From Balanoglossus misakiensis (Eukaryota; Hemichordata), in NCBI GenBank assembly GCA_040954595.2, contig CM082598.2, positions 7,192,001-7,256,000 of the forward strand: a stretch of 64,000 bases of DNA, given 5' to 3'. Both the position numbers and the translations under genes were made by a program. Position 1 is the first letter of the stretch. Each line of letters starts with the position of its first letter. Of the stretch, positions 13,633 through 23,600 are shown piece after piece. Below the pieces are notes generated by a model. That model saw only the letters and a program-made list of their open reading frames with translations, made no database searches and was not told the DNA's origin.

Positions 13633-15603
13633 ATGATAGTACCCAATAACTGTTATGAGTCAGATGATGGCTATTTATCCAGTGATGGACACCCTGCAAC
13701 TACAGAAATTACTGTTACTGAAATTGCAGTTAACCAATGTACTTTTTGTAATGCCAATGACTGCACATGTTCCCTGTCTTTTCCCTCTCCTTCACATGAT
13801 GCCAGAGAAAGTGCTGCTCATGACTGCACACCCGTTAGCTTACAACAATATTCTCTGAATCCCCATGCTCAGGCATTCACACCAAAATCCCTGTCATCAG
13901 CACCACCACATACAGACATCAACGATTTGCAACTTCTCATCACGGCACACGATGATGTTCTCGATAGTGGTCTTCATAACTACCAAGGTATCAAGACACC
14001 AATCAATACTAACCTTAAAATCCCTATTTGGCGTGCCAAACTCAAAAATTACCCCGACGCAGCCATTTGTGATTTCTTAGAATTCGCCTGGCCCATTGGT
14101 TATACAAAATCACTGTTACCACATTCCACACATACCAATCACAAGTCCACCATTCAGCATGCACTCGCAGTACAAACTTTCATCAACAAGGAAACCAGCC
14201 TCGGTGCAACCCTTGGCCCATTCACTGAATCCCCCTTCAATACCAGACCATTATGTTTATCGCCACTCCAAACTGTGGAAAAGAAAGGTTCGAATGGTAA
14301 ACGTAGAGTTGTTTTCGACTTGAGCTTTCCTCACGGTTTTCCTGTAAATGATGGCATTCCCAAAGATACCTATTTGGATGCCCCCTTCTCGCTCTCTTAT
14401 CCTGGAATTGATTCATTCACTGCAATCATCAAATCAAAAGGCAGCGGATGCTTAATGTTCAAACGTGACCTTCATCGTGCTTACCGTCAGATACCAGTTG
14501 ACACCGGCGACTACCACTTGCTTGGTTTCAAATGGGATAACAAATTATACTGCGATACTGTATTACCGTTTGGTCTCCGATCTGCCTCCGTTGCCTGTCA
14601 GAGGACGACTAATGCGGTGTCCTTTATTTTTCACCAAGATGGTTACGACTGTGTCAATTACATAGATGACTTTGGTGGAGCAGATACTAGCAACAAAGCT
14701 TCTGAGGCTTTCACTCACCTTGGAACAATCTTGTCCGAGCTCGGCTTAGATGAATCGAAAGAAAAAGCCTGTGCTCCTGCAACAGATATGGTTTTTCTTG
14801 GCAGGCTCTTCAACACAGTTGACATGACTATCAGCGTACCACAAGGCAAGATATCTGAAGTATTGCCCATCCTGGACACTTGGATGGAGAGACACCGTGC
14901 CAAGAAACGTGACCTGCAATCTCTTATAGGGAAACTTGCCTTTCTCGCAGCGTGCGTCCGCCCCTGCAGGGTTTTTATCGCCAGACTACTTAGCATCTTA
15001 CGCAAACTTCAACGCAATCACCATCACTTTCACGTTAACAAAGAACTGAAGAAAGACGTTGATTGGTGGACATATTACTTACCGCTGTACAATGGTGTGT
15101 CATACATACCAGAAGAAGACTGGTCTACACCTGATCAGATCCTGACAACAGACGCCTGCCTACAAGGTGCAGGAGGCACATGCGGGAAAGGGTATTTCCA
15201 CGCCTCATTTCCTGAGGCCATTACCGATCAGAATTTACACATTTCAGCACTAGAATTACTTGGTGTAGTCCTTGCCTGTAAATTATGGGCTGCACATCTC
15301 AAACATAAACGCATCCTGATCCAGTGTGATAACGAACCTACAGTCCATGGGATAAATTCCGGATCCTGCCGTGACCCCACAATGTTAACCTACCTGCGAG
15401 AATTGTGGTTTATCGCAGCAACACATTCATTCGAATTGAAATCTGTGCATATACCTGGTATTGACAACCGCACGGCCGACCTCTTGAGCCGTTGGTCCCT
15501 TTCCCCGTCCTATCAACGACAATTTCATACATTGACAACTACTGCAGATATGATCGACTGTCCCATCACAGATGACATGTACAACTTAACCCACTCATGG
15601 TAA
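13633..15603 (+). CDS. Reverse transcriptase-RNase H (DIRS/Ngaro type)
   Basis: An intact 656-residue ORF that would copy element RNA into DNA. It starts at a true ATG. The first 120 or so residues are low-complexity Ser/Thr/His/Cys-rich. The reverse transcriptase domain spans about 205-400, with catalytic Asp279 ('FKRDLHRAYRQIP') and the Y-I-D-D box at 343-346 followed by Phe. RNase H spans about 500-620 with Asp507, Glu541, Asp566 and Asp616. The YIDDF form and the closely attached RNase H fit the DIRS1-type RT family rather than Gypsy or LINE. It ends in an ATGGTAA overlap with the next ORF, suggesting reinitiation. Gag upstream and the recombinase downstream are both damaged while this ORF has no stop, so it may be a young copy. 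Confidence 0.88.
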   Translation: MIVPNNCYESDDGYLSSDGHPATTEITVTEIAVNQCTFCNANDCTCSLSFPSPSHDARESAAHDCTPVSLQQYSLNPHAQAFTPKSLSSAPPHTDINDLQLLITAHDDVLDSGLHNYQGIKTPINTNLKIPIWRAKLKNYPDAAICDFLEFAWPIGYTKSLLPHSTHTNHKSTIQHALAVQTFINKETSLGATLGPFTESPFNTRPLCLSPLQTVEKKGSNGKRRVVFDLSFPHGFPVNDGIPKDTYLDAPFSLSYPGIDSFTAIIKSKGSGCLMFKRDLHRAYRQIPVDTGDYHLLGFKWDNKLYCDTVLPFGLRSASVACQRTTNAVSFIFHQDGYDCVNYIDDFGGADTSNKASEAFTHLGTILSELGLDESKEKACAPATDMVFLGRLFNTVDMTISVPQGKISEVLPILDTWMERHRAKKRDLQSLIGKLAFLAACVRPCRVFIARLLSILRKLQRNHHHFHVNKELKKDVDWWTYYLPLYNGVSYIPEEDWSTPDQILTTDACLQGAGGTCGKGYFHASFPEAITDQNLHISALELLGVVLACKLWAAHLKHKRILIQCDNEPTVHGINSGSCRDPTMLTYLRELWFIAATHSFELKSVHIPGIDNRTADLLSRWSLSPSYQRQFHTLTTTADMIDCPITDDMYNLTHSW

Positions 15604-16633
15604 TTTCCTCTCACTCTGTTTCAGGAGGAATAAAAAGTCACCCCCTATGTGAAGCCCTTAAGTCCAGGGTTAGTCAACAAGTAGCCTCCGCTTATGCACC
15701 AGGTACACTACGCAACCTGCAATCTCACTGGAAAACATATTTTTCCTTCTGTGTTGTCCTGAAGCTGACACCAGTGCCGGCCTCACATGAGACTATTAAC
15801 TGTTTTGTTGAGTTCCTTTCATCGACGATACACAACGTTGGTACGCTTAAAAGCTACCTTAACAGTTTAGCCACCCTTCACGAGCTGCATAATTTCCCTC
15901 GGGCAGCGGTTCACAGTTTTACTACCAATTTACTGCTTCGCAGTATTGGCCGCAGTCACCCCCATTTACCAAAGCAAAAGCTCGCCATCACACCAGTCAT
16001 TCTGCTGGCCATCTACAGGTTACTCAATTTGCACAACTCTTTCCACGTCACACTCTGGGCAGCCTTCCTCACTGCCTTTCACTTGTTTTTAAGAAAATCA
16101 AATCTTGTCCCTCCCAGTGTGGCAGCCTTCGATCCCAGCATTCACCTGGCACGCCAAAATTTCCACTTCACAACTACGGGTGTTGTTGTTGGCATTACAT
16201 GGTCCAAAACTATTCAGCAACATGAACGTGTACTTACTATACCCATAGCTAGTTTACCAGATTCACCGTTGTTTCTTGTTTCCGCCTTGAGACATATGTG
16301 CAGTTTCCTCCCAGCGACTCCCACTTCGCCTGCCTTCCTAGTGCCCAGCACAAGGGGTCTTGTCACCTTGACCCACAGCACTTTCACTTCTAACTTGCAC
16401 CAGCTTCTCCAACAAGCAGGGTTTAACCCCTCCCATTATTCAGGTCACAGTTTCAGGCGAGGGGAGCATCCTGTGCCTTTTCTGCACATGTGCCCGGTGA
16501 GCTGATCCAGATACACGGTGACTGGAAATCACAAGCCTACCTTTTGTACTTACAAATACCTTTTTCCAAACGTCTCGAAGTTTCCACACGTATTAACCTT
16601 TTTCTCAGACAATTTTCAAATAGTGCACTTTAA
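15597..16633 (+). pseudogene. Tyrosine recombinase, frameshifted near the C-terminus
   Basis: Recombinase that would integrate a circular DNA intermediate by strand exchange. The ATG at 15597 overlaps the RT stop by 7 nt. The frame is open to 16505 (302 residues). The N-terminal part (about 15-115) resembles the SAM-like DNA-binding domain. The catalytic half shows Arg166 ('FHLFLRKSNL'), a candidate Lys204 and the His-x-x-Arg box at 284-287 ('GHSFRR'). Just after this box, near 16463, a G run is one base short and the reading frame changes. The continuing frame holds the 'GDWKS' segment and the downstream tyrosine and stops at 16633. The ORF as it stands lacks the nucleophilic tyrosine, so it should be inactive unless the deletion is a sequencing error. 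Confidence 0.8.
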
Positions 16634-16784
16634 ATGTACCCGTATTATACTGCCTACAAGTGCTTTGAGCATTGTAAAAAAATATTGTTGACCTAACTGT
16701 CCATGCCGATGGAATGTACTCGTATTATGCTGCCTACAAGCACTTTGAGCATTGTACAATTTTATTGTTGACCTAACTTTTCAT
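16633..16784 (+). repeat. Tandem pair of 72-bp repeats in the Ngaro 3' region
   Basis: Two copies of a 72-bp segment, 16633-16704 and 16713-16784, at 80-bp spacing. Both contain 'ctttgagcattgta' and 'attgttgacctaac'. They lie between the recombinase stop and the B1 repeat and differ at a handful of positions. They may be a local duplication or a structural signal for replication; nothing in the sequence decides this. Confidence 0.85.
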
Positions 16785-16824
16785 ACAAGTGGGCGGACAG
16801 GATTGGCGGCCACTTCGTTCTTGT

Positions 16825-16938
16825 CCTTTGTTTGGACTGCAGGTCCCATTGCCGATTTAACGGGCACCTTTGCCTTTAGCCGCCAATCCTGTCTCCTGTG
16901 TTTTATATATGCTGACTATTGATTATGTGTGAGTAATT
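16825..16938 (+). repeat. Split direct repeat B1
   Basis: A 114-bp repeat from 'cctttgtttggactgcaggt' to 'gtgtgagtaatt', repeated at 17158-17271 with the same length and four substitutions. In Ngaro and PAT elements the B1-A2-B2 arrangement serves to rebuild complete ends by a circular intermediate (family knowledge). Confidence 0.88.
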
Positions 16939-17157
16939 TGGGGGAGCATGAGGGGCGCCCTCAGTGCCCATCAGGGTCCTTAATTGATCACGCATGCGCC
17001 TTATCATCACAGTTAGTTTTCATAGCGTTTCTGACTTGTTCAAGCTGGGAGCTTTCTTTGCAATCCCTCCCACCCACCCATAGCCTTGCAATGTCTTTAG
17101 TCATCATTGCTCATACACAACGATTGCTGAAACTTGTTATTTACCTTTCATTGTTGG
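16939..17157 (+). repeat. Putative internal repeat A2 of the Ngaro element
   Basis: The 219 bp between B1 and B2, beginning 'tgggggagcatgaggggcgc'. In an intact Ngaro element this segment would be repeated at the 5' end as A1. No second copy is present here because the 5' end is missing, so the assignment rests on position alone. Confidence 0.55.
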
Positions 17158-17271
17158 CCTTTGTTTGGACTGCAGGTCCCTTTGCCGATTAAACGGGCAA
17201 CTTTGCCTTTAGCCGCCAATCCTGTCTCCTGTGTTTTATATATGTTGACTATTGATTATGTGTGAGTAATT
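17158..17271 (+). repeat. Split direct repeat B2, 3' terminus of the element
   Basis: Second copy of the 114-bp B repeat. Its final 'gagtaatt' is directly followed by inverted satellite A, so 17271 is taken as the element's 3' end. Confidence 0.85.
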
Positions 17272-18326
17272 ATCAAAAAATGACAGTTTTTGGACGTTGG
17301 AAAATCTCAAAATATCATCGAGTTCTGATTTTAAAAAATCATGGGTTATAGCTCATGAAAATCATCAAAAAATAAAAATTTTACGACTTTGCAAATTCTC
17401 AAATATTCGTCGATTTTTGAAAAAAAAATATCACGGGTTATAGATCATGAAAATCATCAAAAATGACAATTTTTGCGACTTTGAAAATTTTCAAAAATTC
17501 TTAATTTCCGATTAAAAAAGCATTGTTATAGTATACATAATTATAGTTCATGAAAATCATCAAAAAATGACAATTTTTCGACTTTGATAATTTTCAAAAT
17601 TCTTTACTTTTATATGAACTAATCATGGTTTATAGCTCATGAAAATCATCAAAAAATGACCAGATTTCGACGTTGCGAAATCTCAAATATTCGTCGATTT
17701 TTTCATAAAAATCATGGTTTATAGCTCATGAAAATCATCAAAAAATGACAATTTTTCGGCTTAGAAAATTTTCAATTTGAAAATCATGAAAAAATGACAA
17801 TTTTTCAACTTTGCGAAATCTCAAATATTCGTCGATTTTTTGACTTGCGAAATCTCAAAATTCCGTCAAGTTTTGAAAAATAATCATGGGTTATGAAAAT
17901 CATCAAAAAATGACAATTTTTCGACTTTGAAAATTTTCAAAAAATCTTTACTTTTGATAAAAAAATCATGGTTAATAGCCCATGTAAAACATCCAATTAT
18001 GACAATTTTTCGACTTTGCAAATTCTCAAATATTCGTCGATTTTTTGAAAAATATGGGTCACAGCTCATGAAAATCATCAAAAAATGAAAATTTTTCGAC
18101 TTTGAAAATTTTCAAAAATTCTTTACTTTCGATAAAAAATCATGGTTAATAGCTCATGAAAATCATCAAAAAATGACAATTTTTTTACTTGATAATTTTC
18201 AAAAATTCTTTACTTTTATATAAAAAATCATGGTTTATAGCTCATGAAAATAATCAAAAAATGACAATTTTTCGACTTTGCAAAATCTCAAAATTTCGTC
18301 GTTTTTGAAAAAAATCATGGATTAGA
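17272..18326 (-). repeat. Satellite A, inverted orientation
   Basis: About 1.05 kb of the same satellite as 1-12526, read on the minus strand: 'catgaaaatcatcaaaaaat', 'gacaatttttcgactttg', 'aaaaatcatgggttatag'. The subtype with 'ttatagctcatg' matches the diverged monomers just left of the Ngaro element (11600-12526) better than the homogeneous part of the array. Confidence 0.92.
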
Positions 18327-19046
18327 CCTACAAACTCGGTACTGCACTGGTACATTTGGTCAAACATCCGATTCTTATGCCGTTGTTGCACTGCAGCGGA
18401 CAGTGCACATATCAACAAGCAGTAGGCGACTGCGTTCAGCAGAAGAACTGTTCTTTTTTGTTTTTCTAAACATACACTTAAAAGATCATCAATAAAAATG
18501 AAATATCAGCCCTGAAAATGAAGTCTGAGTGCAAACTAGCACAGAATTAATGGAGACATCATCGCTGGCACACAGAAAGTGAGGATCAATAATTAGTTCA
18601 TTGGCGCATAAATCTTACTTGTAATTGTATTTGTTGTGGCAGCTGCAGGCCAGAATGTTTTACTACCACAAATAAATCGATGCTAATTGATTATTCATTA
18701 AAGTACACAGTTTTTTGGAACTACTGCCGGCACTGTAAAAACCGTGGCCAGTTACTTGGGGTGAAACAAGGCAACTCTCAGTAGCTCCCGGGAACAGTTC
18801 AATTTCATGATTATATTATATTGTGTGTGGGTCCAGTAAAAAAATGAGTCCCTTAAACGTTCCTCAATCATGCCTCATCACCGAGATCCTTGAAAAGAAG
18901 CACATTTTAAAACAGGCACTTAGTCTGGTCTTTTGCTTTGTCAACTTTGGACAAGCTTTAATATTGCATGCCCTGTGAGTCACAATGCACATCAGGCATC
19001 AACATAACTTTCAAACACGATGACTTTTACACCGCGTGTAGGTTAT
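18327..19046. other. Spacer without recognised features
   Basis: About 720 bp of mixed composition between inverted satellite A and the Gypsy 3' LTR. I see no long ORF, no tandem structure and no match to other parts of the window. Confidence 0.6.
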
Positions 19047-19579
19047 ATTATTACGGCTTGTTTCTCATGATTGTTCATGCATCGGGGAATCTGTAGCGAT
19101 GATGTATCGGGCTCTGACGAGAACAGTGATCCACGGAGACACGTATCTGATTCACGTTCATTTATTGTCCAGAACTACTCCAGTACATCAAATACGCCCA
19201 GTAAAGTACATGAGGAAGGGAACGAACTCAGTAGCCTGAGGTACTCCCATCTCCCGTTAGATTATTTTTCCCCAACTTTGGAAACAAAGTTCTCTTATAA
19301 TTACTTTTCTCAAGGCGTGGTTAATAATGTAAAATATCACAAATACAATGTGTTACAATTTCATTGGGCATCAGTCAACTCTATACGTACCAATTTACAT
19401 AAAGTGTTATATAACAAAGTCAGTTCGGTGATGATTGACAATCAGAGCAGTCAGTTAAACACCCGCTCTCCCTATCTACTTCAAATACATAAAATCAAAT
19501 ACTATCAAACATTGACATTTCCGAGCTCTGGATTAATTAACCCTTGAAATCGTATTTGACCTTTATACAGATCGTAACA
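19047..19579 (-). repeat. 3' LTR of the Gypsy element
   Basis: 533 bp, nearly identical to 25862-26394. In element orientation it starts TGTTACG just after the polypurine tract and ends CCGTAATA; the terminal CA of the other LTR is replaced here by AT. Internal differences seen are T/G near 19100 and A/G near 19209. A 158-codon ORF on the opposite strand (19071-19547) also exists in the other LTR; I regard it as incidental. Confidence 0.9.
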
Positions 19580-19595
19580 CTCCCCTCCTTTTAAA
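19580..19595 (-). promoter_or_regulatory. Polypurine tract
   Basis: On the minus strand this reads 'tttaaaaggaggggag' and directly abuts the TG of the 3' LTR. It is the expected primer for plus-strand DNA synthesis. The same tract recurs at 26395-26410 next to the shared LTR. Confidence 0.85.
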
Positions 19596-20610
19596 CCAAT
19601 GCGTCCCGCATTGGACACAAATCTCTTAACGAGCAGTACACCAAGGGTAATCGTTCAATTCCACCCCAAGAATATATTAAGATGTACCGTATGATTTTGA
19701 AATGTAAGAGTACAATATATATAACAAAATTGAAGTAAAATATTTGAAAAAAATCGAGTCATGTCTATGAAGTGATCGTCTTGAAAAATTATAAAATTAC
19801 AATACAAAAATTACTACAGAATAAAAGTACATATAAACTTAAAATAGTATGTGCTCATAAAACCTTCGCACACCTATCCACCTACTAATATAACCAATAA
19901 AATCGCAACTCCTTCTGTAAACCCATAAAACGTTGTATCCATCATTGAACACAATCTGAATATCTGTTGTCTTATTGACTCAAAAGAAACCCTCTTGCAT
20001 TCTTTTACATCGAACGATCATCCGACATTCCTTATTCTCGAGTTGCGTCATGTCGGGTAAATTCAATAACCTTAAAAAAATTAAAACTGAAACATCTTAG
20101 CGTTTTGTCAAAAATCCACTTTTTACAACTTCGAAAATGGCATTTTCTTCATTCGAAAATGGGATTTTCTTTGGTTTCTTTATACAAACACATAGCCATT
20201 AAAAGGGGCTATTTACACAATTTGGACCATCTATTTAGGTCATCAAACGAAAGGCAAATTCAACTCACAACATTTTTCTCCAGTGATAAAATCTCTGCAA
20301 CTTCAAACTTCACTGGTAATTTCTTTACAACTTAAATACATCAACACATTTAAACAGAGTGACACGGGAACCAGGTTGCACAGCTCTAGCCTCTTACAAC
20401 TAAACTCAGCAAACAAAAGATAATAAAATGTCATTCGACAACTTACGTAACATTAAACGAATCAAGGGACACGCCAATCGTACACTCACTCATACAGGCC
20501 GGCCAACACTCATACCTCTCATTCATATTCAAATATTCATTTCAATCAACCACGTGTCTCCCTTTTCCGTTTTTTTTTCCTGTTACGCATATATTTTTCT
20601 GTCCATAGAT
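19596..20610 (-). other. Non-coding 3' region of the Gypsy element
   Basis: About 1 kb between the pol stop and the polypurine tract. No minus-strand ORF of useful length is present, so there is no envelope gene. The second copy (26411-27417) is nearly identical, with a 7-nt difference near 20387 ('agcctct' present here, absent there) and small homopolymer changes. Confidence 0.8.
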
Positions 20611-23600
20611 TTAAATGTGCAAATGTGCTATAACCTGTTTCCCTTGTATCTTTACAGGATTTCTTATCAAATACTCTTTCGCAGTTTCATTCAAATTGTC
20701 TTCATCCTCCCACGTATTATGTTTGTTTGAATAATTCTTCCACTTAACCAAATATTGTAATTTCCCATTTCTATATCGACCCTTTAACACATTGTCTATA
20801 TCGTAAAATGGCTCAGAAGCATTAGTCTGACAATTTCCATTGTTGTCAGTTTCATCGAAAGCACTGGGATTTGTCCTTGACGACAAATCTCTCAATCCCA
20901 ATCCCTCAATTTGATCAGAACCATTTTCTGATTCTGCATATGTTTCTGCTTCTGGACTTTGACATATTTCGGTCCCATTTTCATAATTTGTGGTTTCTGG
21001 GACATCGTTTTCTTCACACGACTCATCAGATGAGGATGAGTCAAACTCAGAGGGGCGCAAATAAGCTCTTTTTAGTCTATTCACATGTATGACTTTACGA
21101 TAATTCCTGGTGCTATTTATGAAACGCAACTTGTAATTAACAGGACCCACCTTCTCAGAAATAATGTAAGGACCTGTCCACTTATGTACGAATTTCTTAT
21201 TAACTCCTGGTTTAACAGATGGTGTGTATAAATATACAGGATCCCCCACTTTAAGATTTTGTGACCGTTGGATATTTTGATCGTAACGGTCCTTCATATT
21301 CTGTTGATATCGATCTATATTCTCTTTGGCGATTTTATGAGCTATCTCCCTTTTAGCAGCTAAATGTTTAAGGTGTGTATCTATATTTCTCGTCCTCCCC
21401 TCAACTGGCTGAAACTCAACATCCATGGGCAATGTGGGATGCCGACCGTATAGCAGATAATACGGGCTGAACCCACTGGACTCTTGAGGGCTAACTCTAT
21501 AAGCGAAAAGCACTGAACTTAGGTACCGATCCCAATCTTTCTGTTTACTATCGACAAACATGGACAGCATGTCGACTAGGCAACCATTGAAACGCTCTGT
21601 AAGGCCATTAGTCTGTGGACGATAAGGGGTCGAAACTTTCCTCTGGATGTTGAAAAATTTGCAAGTTTCACGAACTACTTGGGATAAAAAATTCGATCCC
21701 TGATCACTCAGCAAAACTCTGGGGCTGCCATAAGTAGCAATTACTTCATCAAACAAGATCTTAGCGACTGTCTCAGCTCTTGCATTACGTAATGGATATG
21801 CTAGTGGAAATTTAGTAAAGTAATCAGTAAGTACTAAGATGTATTTATGACCATCATACGTTCTAGGGAGGGGTCCCACAATATCCATACCCAGTCGGTC
21901 CCAGGGTCCTGATACTGGAATAGGTAACAACTTAGCATGAGTAGGGGGTGTGGCTCTCTTTCGTGTGTGACAATGTGCGCATGTCTTTACGTACATATTA
22001 ACATCCCGGGGCATCCTTTCCCAAAAATACCTCTGTCTTAAAACTCCCAACGTTTTAGTGTATCCCAAATGTCCCGCTAAAACACAATCATGAGCCCACC
22101 GCAGAACATAATTTCTTAAGGACTTAGGTATCACAACCTGTCTAACACAATCTAATTTACCAGCTGATTTCCCCGTGGGTTTCCAAAAATGATACAAAAC
22201 CCCGTCAACAATGTCATAATTTGGAGCCATACTAACAAATTTACGAGCTAACTTTTGATCAGTTGGTAACTCATCATTCTCTAAATAATTAAGAAATTTA
22301 CTCAAATAATTATCCTTTCTCTGTTCTCCCTTCATTCGTGATTGCACCTCACTGTCGAATGTTTTATCCACTTCAGTGTTGGAAGCATTTTCCTCCACGT
22401 CAGTGTTAGAAGTGTCGTTAGAACTGTTAAGTAAAATCCCATACCCAGATGAGTCCTCACTATTAGCAGAATTATGAACCTCAGGTTCGGTTTGTTGCCC
22501 TGTATGTATATTATTTATACAAGGTGAGTTTATGGGCCCAGTGTTTACACACTTATCTACCATTGGCTGACTGTTAGGCTTGTAATTCATTTCAGGCGCA
22601 TGCTCTAAATCAGTGACGTCAGACTTGTACCCCTCACATTGTTGATATGGTCTCCTTGACAACCCGTCAGCATTCATGTGTTTCTTACCAGGTCTATAGA
22701 TAATTTCGTAATCGTACTGCTGCATGGTCATTATCCAACGGCCAATACGCCCCCTTGGTATTTTCTGTTTAAACATGTAAGTCAGATTGGAGTGATCAGT
22801 CACTATAGTGACATGGTTGCTCCGTACATAGTGATCACATTGTCGGATAGCATGAATGACGGCCAAAGCTTCCAATTCTGTAATTGAGTAATTTCTTTCG
22901 TGACAGTTTAAACTTCGACCCCCATATAAAATCACTCGTTCAACACAATTCTGTCGTTGAGCTAAAACAAACCCCAGGGCATGAGTGGAACTATCGGTAT
23001 AAATTGTGAAATTTTCATTCATATCAGGATACCCTAGAATTGGTGCTTGACACAGGACATGTTTTAATTTCTCGAATGCATGTTCGCATCGATCATCCCA
23101 TTCAAATTTCGTGTCCTTTCCCAACAATTTATGCAGAGGCCTTGCAATGATCGAGAAATTCTTTATAAACTTTCTATAATAATTGGCCAACCCCAAAAAT
23201 GATTTCAGCTGTGTGACAGTATGAGGACGGGGATATTCTTTAACAGCTGTTACTTTACTCTCGTCAACCGCAATTCCATCCTTACTGATAATATGACCCA
23301 AAAATTTAACACTCTTTCTCATAAATTGACATTTGCTGGGCTTTAATTTCAATCCAGCTTGACGTAACCTGGTTAGGACAGTATCAATGTGTTGAAGATG
23401 CTCCTCAAAAAAGCTGCTAAATATAATAATATCATCGATATAACATAACACATATTGCCACATAATATTGCGTAACACGTGTTGCATAGTACGCTGAAAA
23501 CAACTGGGACTATTTCGCAACCCCTGGGCAAGTCTCCTGTATTGATATAAACCTTGATGTGTGACAAAAGCTGTTTTTGGTCTGCTCTCTTCATCTAATT

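Larger units (their letters stand above)
12527..17271 (+). mobile_element. Ngaro-type (DIRS order) retrotransposon, 5' truncated
   Basis: A tyrosine-recombinase retrotransposon. It encodes in order a gag-like protein with a Cys/His zinc finger, a reverse transcriptase-RNase H polyprotein, and a tyrosine recombinase in place of an integrase. No methyltransferase domain follows RNase H, which favours Ngaro over DIRS1 or PAT (family knowledge). The 3' end carries the split direct repeat layout B1 (16825-16938), A2 (16939-17157), B2 (17158-17271). The left end is cut inside gag at the satellite junction, so A1 is missing. Gag and recombinase are broken, so this copy is not autonomous. The class assignment is firm; the Ngaro subgroup is an inference. 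Confidence 0.85.

Noticed and set aside
15540-16633. DIRS1-type methyltransferase domain after RNase H
   Set aside because: The recombinase ORF follows RNase H directly, with no room for the domain.
19596-20610. Envelope gene between pol and the 3' LTR
   Set aside because: No minus-strand ORF of adequate length and no signal or membrane segments in the 1-kb region.
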